Part shown: piece after piece, positions 39,133 through 45,210 of the stretch | Layout of the letters: every line of letters starts with the position of its first letter | How positions within the stretch are numbered: position 1 is the first letter of the stretch | Origin: Paucimonas lemoignei | GTDB lineage: Bacteria; Pseudomonadota; Gammaproteobacteria; Burkholderiales; Burkholderiaceae_D | Direction of reading: 5' to 3' | Assembly (NCBI RefSeq): GCF_004342585.1 | Contig: NZ_SLZQ01000002.1 | Coordinates: forward strand, 62,001-126,000 | Length of the DNA: 64,000 bases | Notes under the pieces: generated by a model | The model's database searches: none | What the model was told of the DNA's origin: nothing | What the model saw: the letters and a program-made list of their open reading frames with translations, nothing else | Position numbers and translations under genes: made by a program

Positions 39133-40446
39133 TCAGGCGCTCTTCAGGTACTTGATCGCCAGGCTGTCGAGATAGGCTTTCGGCTTGGCGGGATCGAATA
39201 CTTTGCCGTCAAAGAATTTCTCGACGCCGCGTGACGTGGAAGTCGGAATATCCTTGGCTGAGACGCCCAGTTCCTTGGCTGCTGTTTTCCACATGTCTTC
39301 GCGGTTGACCTTGGCGATCAGGTTCTTGGTATCGAGGTTCATGGGCAGATAGCCCCAGCGCTGGTTTTCAGTCAGGAACCAGAGATCGTGGCTCTGGAAG
39401 GGGTAGCTGGCATTGTCCTTCCAGAATCGCATCTGGAATTTGCTGTTGGCTTCGACGCGGCCGGTGCCATAGTCGAAATCTCCCTTGACTCGGTCGATGA
39501 TGTCCGCCACCGGCGCATTGATCCAGCGCCGGCGCGAGCAGATCTCGGCTACCTCGGCGCGGTTCTTCGGATCTTCGCACCACATCTGCGCTTCCATGAT
39601 TGCCTTGAGCAAGGCCTTGGCCGAGTTGGGATTGGCGTCGACATAATCGGCGCGCATCGCAAAGGATTTTTCCGGATGATTCATCCACAGCTCGCTGGTG
39701 GTCAGCGCGGTGTAGCCGATCTTCTGATTGATCAGCTGACGGTTCCACGGCTCGCACACGCAGAAGGTATCCATGCTGCCGACCTTCATGTTGGCCACCA
39801 TTTGCGCAGGTGGCACCACGATGGTCGAGATATCTCGGGTCGGGTCGACGCCGCCGGCGGCCATCCAGTAGCGAATCCACATATCGTGCGTGCCGCCCGG
39901 GAAAGTCATGGCGGCGTTCACCGGCTTGCCTGTCTTCAGCCGCTTGGCCAGCAATGCCTTCTTGAATTCCTTGTTATCCAGGCCGACTTTCAGGTCCTTG
40001 TACTCGTTGGCTACCGAAATGCACTGGCCGCCCAGGTTCAGGCGCGCCAGGATATACATTGGCGTCGGCACGTTGTTTGCCGTGACCGCGCCGGTGCTGA
40101 TCAGATAGGGCATGGGCGTCAGGATGTGCGCGCCGTCGATGCCATTGCTCTTCGATCCCAGGACCAGATTGTCGCGCGTCGTGCCCCAGGACGATTGCTT
40201 GACGACTTCGACCTCGGTCATGCCATGCTTCTTGAAGAATCCCTTTTCATCCGCAACGAACAGCGGCGCGGCATCGGTGAGCGCGATGAAGCCAAGCTTG
40301 GCTGCCTTGGTTTCCAGCGCGGTGTTCTGCGCCGACGCGATCGCCGGCCACAGGCTGCCAGTAATACTTGCGCCCGCCAGAGCGGCAGCGCCCTTGATGA
40401 CCGAACGGCGCGACAAGTTTGCAGGCTTGTTCGATTTGCTATCCAT
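39133..40446 (-). CDS. nrtA: Nitrate-binding protein (NrtA/NasF)
   Basis: 437 aa solute-binding protein with a Tat signal (LSRRSVIKGAAALAGASI). The Met at 40446 is chosen: it has GGGGAG 6 nt upstream; an in-frame codon 7 residues earlier lacks one. Motifs typical of the NrtA/CmpA family: KLGFIALTDAAPLFVADEKG, QSSWGTTRDNLVLG and VCEPWNRQLINQKIGYT. No lipobox, so it is a soluble periplasmic receptor. Transcription begins at a sigma-54-type promoter and passes through an ANTAR-controlled attenuator (40467-40570). Confidence 0.94.
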   Translation of the reverse strand: MDSKSNKPANLSRRSVIKGAAALAGASITGSLWPAIASAQNTALETKAAKLGFIALTDAAPLFVADEKGFFKKHGMTEVEVVKQSSWGTTRDNLVLGSKSNGIDGAHILTPMPYLISTGAVTANNVPTPMYILARLNLGGQCISVANEYKDLKVGLDNKEFKKALLAKRLKTGKPVNAAMTFPGGTHDMWIRYWMAAGGVDPTRDISTIVVPPAQMVANMKVGSMDTFCVCEPWNRQLINQKIGYTALTTSELWMNHPEKSFAMRADYVDANPNSAKALLKAIMEAQMWCEDPKNRAEVAEICSRRRWINAPVADIIDRVKGDFDYGTGRVEANSKFQMRFWKDNASYPFQSHDLWFLTENQRWGYLPMNLDTKNLIAKVNREDMWKTAAKELGVSAKDIPTSTSRGVEKFFDGKVFDPAKPKAYLDSLAIKYLKSA

Positions 40447-40466
40447 TTTCAGCTCCCCGTGTAGCA

Positions 40467-40520
40467 AAATAAAAAACGTCCATCACACCGCCTGTTTAAA
40501 TAACAAACGGAGGATGGACG
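40467..40520 (-). terminator. Leader attenuator terminator upstream of nrtA
   Basis: On the minus strand the 8-bp stem CGTCCATC/GATGGACG (40513-40520 with 40477-40484) encloses a shorter inner pairing and is followed by TTTTTTATTTT (40467-40477). It ends 20 bp before the nrtA start codon, so it must be overridden for expression. Its 5' arm shares bases 40515-40520 with the P2 antiterminator hairpin. Confidence 0.88.
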
Positions 40521-40530
40521 CCGTTGTCCA
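40515..40530 (-). promoter_or_regulatory. ANTAR-target hairpin P2 (hexaloop AACGGC)
   Basis: Minus strand TGGAC-AACGGC-GTCCA: a 5-bp stem with a hexaloop having A at position 1 and G at position 4, the known requirement for ANTAR protein binding. Its 3' arm is part of the terminator stem, so P2 and the terminator are mutually exclusive. Confidence 0.88.
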
Positions 40531-40552
40531 GAAGTCGGTATTGACTTTCACT

Positions 40553-40570
40553 CGCGCCGCCGTTGGCGCG
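40553..40570 (-). promoter_or_regulatory. ANTAR-target hairpin P1 (hexaloop AACGGC)
   Basis: Minus strand CGCGCC-AACGGC-GGCGCG: perfect 6-bp stem and the same hexaloop as P2, 22 nt upstream of it. It begins about 6 nt after the predicted transcription start at 40576. Confidence 0.88.
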
Positions 40571-40586
40571 GGCTCGTCTCTGTATA

Positions 40587-40603
40587 AGCAGAGACCATGC
40601 CAA
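40587..40603 (-). promoter_or_regulatory. Sigma-54 promoter of nrtA operon
   Basis: Minus strand TGGCATGGTCTCTGCTT: GG-N10-GC spacing and a close match to TGGCAyG-N4-TTGCw (one C for T in the -12 box). The predicted start, 12 nt past the -12 C, is about 40576, just ahead of P1. A 20-bp palindrome GTCTCTG-N6-CAGAGAC (40576-40595) overlaps the -12 region. Confidence 0.75.
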
Positions 40604-40783
40604 GCTTCGATCCGGCGCCTGGTTGGTAAAAGCATGACCCGGCATGGAACAAAAACCGCCAGTTCCGCACCCGCATGGGTCGAAATAGTCAAAGCGGTGC
40701 GCGTATGCCCGTGAATTGGGCGGCAGCCTTGCCCGCCAGGAGATGGCTGCTGTAGCCATATATGCTTCGCGCCCGATCGGCAT

Positions 40784-40798
40784 GCACCAACAGGGCGC
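40784..40798. promoter_or_regulatory. NtrC-like enhancer site upstream of nrtA
   Basis: GCACC-AACAG-GGCGC differs by one base from the GCACC-N5-GGTGC type NtrC palindrome. It lies about 210 bp upstream of the predicted nrtA start, matching the distance of the nirB site. Confidence 0.45.
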
Positions 40799-40812
40799 TG
40801 GCATGCACCGGA

Positions 40813-42042
40813 TTAAAGAGCATTCCGCGGCAGCATGTCCGACATGGCGAGCACGGCTTCGGCGACATCGATCAACCGGCGTTTCTGGTTCATTGCCGTC
40901 CGGCGCAGCATCTTGTAGGCATCCTGCTCGCTGAGCTGCCGGTGCGCCATCAGCAAACCCTTGGCGCGTTCGATGGTCTTGCGCTCGTTGAGGGCAGTGC
41001 GAACGGTGTCGAGTTCATCGCTCATGACTTGCAGTCGCCGCGACTGTTCCTGCAGCATGCCGACGACGGAACGTTCCAGATTGGGACCGTACGCGGCGGT
41101 GGTGCTGGCTGGTGCCGCGCTCGCCTGCCGCGTGAGCGCGTCCAAAATCGTTTGATGGTCGCGTAATTCGGTGCGGGCTTGCGCGATCTTGCGTTCGCAT
41201 AGCTGGCGCAGGTGGAGCACGATGGAATCTTCGACGGCTTTCATGGCATCGATCCTGCGCGTGCAGCAGTCATACCAGGCTTGCGTCATTCCCGGGTCCG
41301 TGCGGCCACCGCTGCCGATCGAGAAGCCGGCGCGCCGCAGGCGTTCAAGCTCGTTCAGGACAGCGATGTCCTGGCTCGCCTGCACGTCCGCTCTTATCGC
41401 GGCATCGGCAAAGTCGGAAAACACCTGGAAACAGGCTTCCTGCGATTCGACCAGGTGCCGCCAGTGATGTTGGCGGGTGGTGTCGATGTAGCCGGAAGCG
41501 AAGATCGCCACGCCGAAAGCGCGTTCCTGTCCGGCGAATTCTTTCCCTTGCATGAAATTGAACATGGCGACCAGCGCGCGGGTGATGGCCGGATCGGAAG
41601 CGCTGTCGGCGGCTTCGAATACCACTGCGAGCAAGCCGGAGATGAGGCGGCTGAAGGCCTCGGTGGAGTCGCCGGGCGTCAGCGCTTGCGTGGCGATGCG
41701 GTGGCGCAGTCCGGCAAGGCCATCCAGCGCATGCAGCACCACGGCGATCCGGCTGAACAGGCGCGCGCCATTGCGCACGCGGATGGCATCGGTGTCGAGC
41801 CGGGCGAAGTGTTGTCGCACATCGCGCTCGAGCTGGCGACATTCCGCGACCTGCGAGGCCAGCTGCTTGCCAAAGCGCTTGCCTTGCGCGCCGAGGAACA
41901 GGTTGGAAATGCCGCGCTCGCGCTGCAACTCGTGGGTGAACCTGCTGATCACACCGACCAGTTCGCCGGTGCGGGCGAGTTGTTCGAGTTCGCCAATTTC
42001 GCATTGGCGCGCGGCGACTAGAAAATTAAGTCCGGAATTCAT
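40813..42042 (-). CDS. nasR: Nitrate/nitrite-responsive antiterminator NasR (NIT-ANTAR)
   Basis: 409 aa. The NIT sensory domain (about 30-270) has the typical ELQRERGISNLFLG start and FNFMQGKEFAGQERAFG; the C-terminal ANTAR domain (about 340-400) reads LNERKTIERAKGLLMAHRQL then LRRTAMNQKRRLIDVAEAVL. In Klebsiella, NasR binds nitrate or nitrite and then binds the leader RNA to stop termination. Here the matching RNA target lies directly downstream, ahead of nrtA. The first ATG (42042) is used, but the predicted promoter puts the transcript start one base before it, so a later start such as GTG codon 30 is possible. Confidence 0.92.
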   Translation of the reverse strand: MNSGLNFLVAARQCEIGELEQLARTGELVGVISRFTHELQRERGISNLFLGAQGKRFGKQLASQVAECRQLERDVRQHFARLDTDAIRVRNGARLFSRIAVVLHALDGLAGLRHRIATQALTPGDSTEAFSRLISGLLAVVFEAADSASDPAITRALVAMFNFMQGKEFAGQERAFGVAIFASGYIDTTRQHHWRHLVESQEACFQVFSDFADAAIRADVQASQDIAVLNELERLRRAGFSIGSGGRTDPGMTQAWYDCCTRRIDAMKAVEDSIVLHLRQLCERKIAQARTELRDHQTILDALTRQASAAPASTTAAYGPNLERSVVGMLQEQSRRLQVMSDELDTVRTALNERKTIERAKGLLMAHRQLSEQDAYKMLRRTAMNQKRRLIDVAEAVLAMSDMLPRNAL

Positions 42043-42053
42043 TTCTCATTATT

Positions 42054-42069
42054 AGCAACAAGCATGCCG
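42054..42069 (-). promoter_or_regulatory. Sigma-54-type promoter candidate for nasR
   Basis: Minus strand CGGCATGCTTGTTGCT: GG-N10-GC spacing and a perfect TTGCT -12 box. The predicted start would be about 42043, only one base before the annotated ATG, so either the message is nearly leaderless or translation starts further in. Confidence 0.5.
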
Positions 42070-42149
42070 TGTGAATGACATTGCTGATATGTGAGTGCCC
42101 GTAGGATGTTTTACATGGAGCGCGCACCGTTCAACAACGCGAATGCATT

Positions 42150-42164
42150 GCACTACGCAAGTGC
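42150..42164. promoter_or_regulatory. NtrC-like enhancer site between nasR and nirB
   Basis: GCACT-ACGCA-AGTGC is a perfect-arm palindrome of the GCACy-N5-rGTGC NtrC type. It is about 200 bp upstream of the predicted nirB start and about 110 bp upstream of that of nasR, so it could serve both. Confidence 0.6.
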
Positions 42165-42330
42165 CATGCCATTGTTTGGTGATTGCCTCTCATGGTGAAG
42201 AACGGGATTACGTTGCCGAATTTGCCATGACATGCGCCATTGCGGTGCCGTGCACTAAACGAAGCCGATTGATTTCACCATTGCGAGGCGTGCTTGCACC
42301 CGATAGGGCTGTTTTTCCTGCACCCACAAC

Positions 42331-42346
42331 TGGCATTGCTTTTGCT
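42331..42346 (+). promoter_or_regulatory. Sigma-54 promoter of nirB operon
   Basis: TGGCATTGCTTTTGCT: GG at 42332-42333, N10, GC at 42344-42345, close to the consensus. The predicted start at about 42357 gives a 26-nt leader with GGAGG before the nirB ATG. That is too short for an attenuator, unlike nrtA. Confidence 0.8.
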
Positions 42347-42382
42347 AGAGAAAAGGCGGAGAGCAATCAGGAGGAAAGCGCA

Positions 42383-44821
42383 ATGAAAAAGCTGAAGCTG
42401 GTCATGGTGGGCAACGGGATGGCGGGCGTGCGCACGCTAGAAGAACTGCTCAAGCTTGCGCCGGATGTGTATGACATTACCGTGTTCGGTGCCGAACCCT
42501 ATGCCAACTACAACCGCATTCTGCTCTCGCCGGTGCTGGCAGGCGAACAGACCATCAAGGACATCATGCTCAACGATGTCGACTGGTACGCGGAAAACAA
42601 CATCACTCTGCATCTCGGCAAAAAGATCACCAGGATCGATCGCGTCCGGCGCCTGGTGATTGCCGAAGATGGCACCACGGCGGAATACGATCGCCTGCTG
42701 CTGGCAACAGGCTCCAATCCCTTCGTGCTGCCCGTGCCCGGCAAGGACCTGGACGGCGTGATTTCCTACCGCGACATCCAGGATACCAATGCCATGATCG
42801 AGGCGGCGGCCAAGTACAAGCATGCCATCGTCATCGGCGGCGGCCTGTTGGGCCTTGAAGCCGCCAATGGCTTGAAACTGCGTGGCATGGATGTGTCGGT
42901 AGTCCATTTGTCCGGCACCCTGATGGATCGCCAGCTGGATTCAGTCGCCGGCAAGATGCTGCAAAAATCATTGGAGCAGCGCGGCCTGCACTTCCTGTTG
43001 AAAAAGAACACCCAGGAAATCCTGGGCGATGAAAATGGCCGCGTCAAGGCAGTGCGCTTCACCGATGGCACGGAAGTGCCGGTGCAACTGGTGGTGATGG
43101 CTGTCGGCATTCGCCCGAATACCGCGCTGGCGGAATCTGCCGGCTTGCATTGCAACCGGGGCATTGTCGTCAATGACACCATGCAAACCTATGACCCACG
43201 CATCTACGCCGTGGGTGAATGCGTCAATCATCGTGGTACGGCTTATGGCCTGGTGGCGCCTTTGTTCGAGATGGCCAGGGTATGCGCGAACCACCTGGCC
43301 AATTTCGGCATCGGTCGTTACCAGGGTTCGGTCACTTCCACCAAGCTGAAGGTCACCGGCATCGATCTATTCTCGGCCGGCGATTTCATGGGCGGCGAAG
43401 GCACCGAAGAAATCGTGCTGTCCGACCCCCTCGGCGGCGTCTACAAGAAGCTGGTGCTGAAAGACGACAAGCTGGTGGGAGCCTGCCTGTATGGCGATAC
43501 TGTGGATGGCAGTTGGTACTTCAAGCTGCTCCGCGAAGGCAAGAATGTTGCCGAAATCCGCGACAGCCTGATGTTCGGCGAAGCCAACACCGGCCGTCCC
43601 GGCGACGTCGGCCATGAAGGCCATACCAAGGCCGCTGCCATGCCGGACGATGCCGAAGTGTGCGGCTGCAATGGCGTCTGCAAGGGTTCCATCGTCAAGG
43701 CGATCAAGGAAAAGGGCTTGTTCACCCTGGAAGACGTGCGCAAGCACACCAAGGCATCCGCTTCATGCGGCTCCTGCACCGGCCTGGTGGAGCAGATCAT
43801 CAGCTTTACCGCCGGCGGCGACTATTCATCCTCGCCCAAAACCAAGCCGATGTGCGGCTGCACCGACCATACCCACCAGGAAGTGCGCGACGCCATCAAG
43901 GCCAACAAGCTGTTGACGATTCCAGCCGTGCAGCAATTCATGGAATGGCGCACGCCCAATGGTTGCGCGTCGTGTCGGCCGGCGCTTAACTATTACCTGA
44001 TTTCCACCTGGCCGCACGAAGCCAAGGACGATCCGCAATCGCGCTTCATCAACGAGCGCTCGCACGCCAATATCCAGAAGGATGGCACCTACTCGGTGAT
44101 CCCGCGCATGTGGGGCGGCGAGACCAGTGCCGATGAATTGCGCCGCATCGCCGACGTGGTGGAAAAATACAAGATCCCGACCGTCAAGGTCACCGGCGGC
44201 CAGCGTATCGACTTGCTGGGCGTGAAGAAGGAAGACTTGCGCAATGTCTGGCAAGACCTTGGCATGCCGTCCGGCCTCGCCTATGCAAAAGGCTTGCGCA
44301 CGGTGAAGACTTGCGTCGGCTCGGAATGGTGCCGCTTCGGCACGCAGGATTCTACCCGCATGGGCCAGGAACTCGAACGCGAACTGGCGCGCATGTATGC
44401 GCCGCACAAGGTCAAGCTGGCGGTATCAGGTTGCCCGCGCAACTGCGCCGAAGCCGGCATCAAGGACGTCGGCGTGATCGGCGTCGACTCCGGCTGGGAA
44501 ATCTACGTCGCCGGCAATGGCGGCATCAAGACCGAAGTGGCGCAATTCTTCGTCAAGGTGAAAACCCATGAAGAAGTGCTGGAATACGCCGGCGCCTTCC
44601 TGCAGTTGTACCGTGAAGAAGGCTGGTACCTGGAGCGCACGGTGCATTACGTCGGCCGTGTCGGACTGGATTATGTGAAGAAGAAAGTGGTGGAGGATGC
44701 GGCCAATCGCAAGGCCTTGTACGAACGCCTGCTGTTTGCGCTCGATGGCGAGCCCGATCCCTGGCATGAGCCGGAAAAGGCGATGGTCGATACCCGCCAG
44801 TTCGCCCCGCTCAGCGTTTGA
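42383..44821 (+). CDS. nirB: Assimilatory nitrite reductase [NAD(P)H] large subunit NirB
   Basis: 812 aa. FAD/NAD(P)H domain from the start (LVMVGNGMAGVRTLEELLK; HAIVIGGGLLGLEAANGL), a BFD-like [2Fe-2S] domain (VCGCNGVCKGSIVKAI ... ASCGSCTGLVEQI), and the ferredoxin-type hemoprotein domain with the siroheme/4Fe-4S Cys in TCVGSEWCRFGTQ (CX5C) and SGCPRNCAEAG (CX3C). It reduces nitrite to ammonium in the cytoplasm. The ATG at 42383 is set by GGAGGAAAG upstream; the frame is open earlier but lies inside the promoter. Confidence 0.97.
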   Translation: MKKLKLVMVGNGMAGVRTLEELLKLAPDVYDITVFGAEPYANYNRILLSPVLAGEQTIKDIMLNDVDWYAENNITLHLGKKITRIDRVRRLVIAEDGTTAEYDRLLLATGSNPFVLPVPGKDLDGVISYRDIQDTNAMIEAAAKYKHAIVIGGGLLGLEAANGLKLRGMDVSVVHLSGTLMDRQLDSVAGKMLQKSLEQRGLHFLLKKNTQEILGDENGRVKAVRFTDGTEVPVQLVVMAVGIRPNTALAESAGLHCNRGIVVNDTMQTYDPRIYAVGECVNHRGTAYGLVAPLFEMARVCANHLANFGIGRYQGSVTSTKLKVTGIDLFSAGDFMGGEGTEEIVLSDPLGGVYKKLVLKDDKLVGACLYGDTVDGSWYFKLLREGKNVAEIRDSLMFGEANTGRPGDVGHEGHTKAAAMPDDAEVCGCNGVCKGSIVKAIKEKGLFTLEDVRKHTKASASCGSCTGLVEQIISFTAGGDYSSSPKTKPMCGCTDHTHQEVRDAIKANKLLTIPAVQQFMEWRTPNGCASCRPALNYYLISTWPHEAKDDPQSRFINERSHANIQKDGTYSVIPRMWGGETSADELRRIADVVEKYKIPTVKVTGGQRIDLLGVKKEDLRNVWQDLGMPSGLAYAKGLRTVKTCVGSEWCRFGTQDSTRMGQELERELARMYAPHKVKLAVSGCPRNCAEAGIKDVGVIGVDSGWEIYVAGNGGIKTEVAQFFVKVKTHEEVLEYAGAFLQLYREEGWYLERTVHYVGRVGLDYVKKKVVEDAANRKALYERLLFALDGEPDPWHEPEKAMVDTRQFAPLSV

Positions 44822-44856
44822 CATTGCCTGAACCACTTTTCGAACAAGGAAGCACC

Positions 44857-45210
44857 ATGACGCAACAATGGAAACCGATTTGCCAGGTGGATGACATCCC
44901 GGTATTGGGCGCGCGCGTAGTCAAGCGCGTCGACCAGCCCGATGTCGCGGTTTTTCGCAACAGCGAAGACAAGATTTTCGCGCTGCTCGACAAGTGCCCG
45001 CACAAGGGCGGTCCGCTGTCGCAAGGCATCGTGTTCGGCGAACGCGTCGCCTGTCCTCTGCACAACTGGAATATCGAACTCGGCTCCGGCTGCGCGGTGG
45101 CGCCCGATGACGGCTGTACGCCCAAGTTCTCCGTCAAGGTGGAAAAGGGCAAGGTCTATCTGGATGTGAACGAGCTGACTGCACTCGGCCTGGAGGCGAA
45201 GGCTGCATGA
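44857..45210 (+). CDS. nirD: Nitrite reductase small subunit NirD
   Basis: 117 aa Rieske-like protein. The [2Fe-2S] ligands CPHKGGPLSQ and CPLHNW are both intact. The ATG at 44857 follows AAGGA; 35 bp after nirB. The stop overlaps the nasA start by 4 bp. Confidence 0.95.
   Translation: MTQQWKPICQVDDIPVLGARVVKRVDQPDVAVFRNSEDKIFALLDKCPHKGGPLSQGIVFGERVACPLHNWNIELGSGCAVAPDDGCTPKFSVKVEKGKVYLDVNELTALGLEAKAA

Noticed and set aside
40576-40595. GTCTCTG-N6-CAGAGAC hairpin as a third leader hairpin
   Set aside because: It overlaps the -12 box and ends at the predicted start, so it is not in the RNA; its loop CTTATA also lacks A1/G4.
42180-42330. Possible ANTAR hairpins ahead of nirB
   Set aside because: Candidate stems have 5-nt loops or lack A1/G4, and they lie upstream of the predicted start at 42357.
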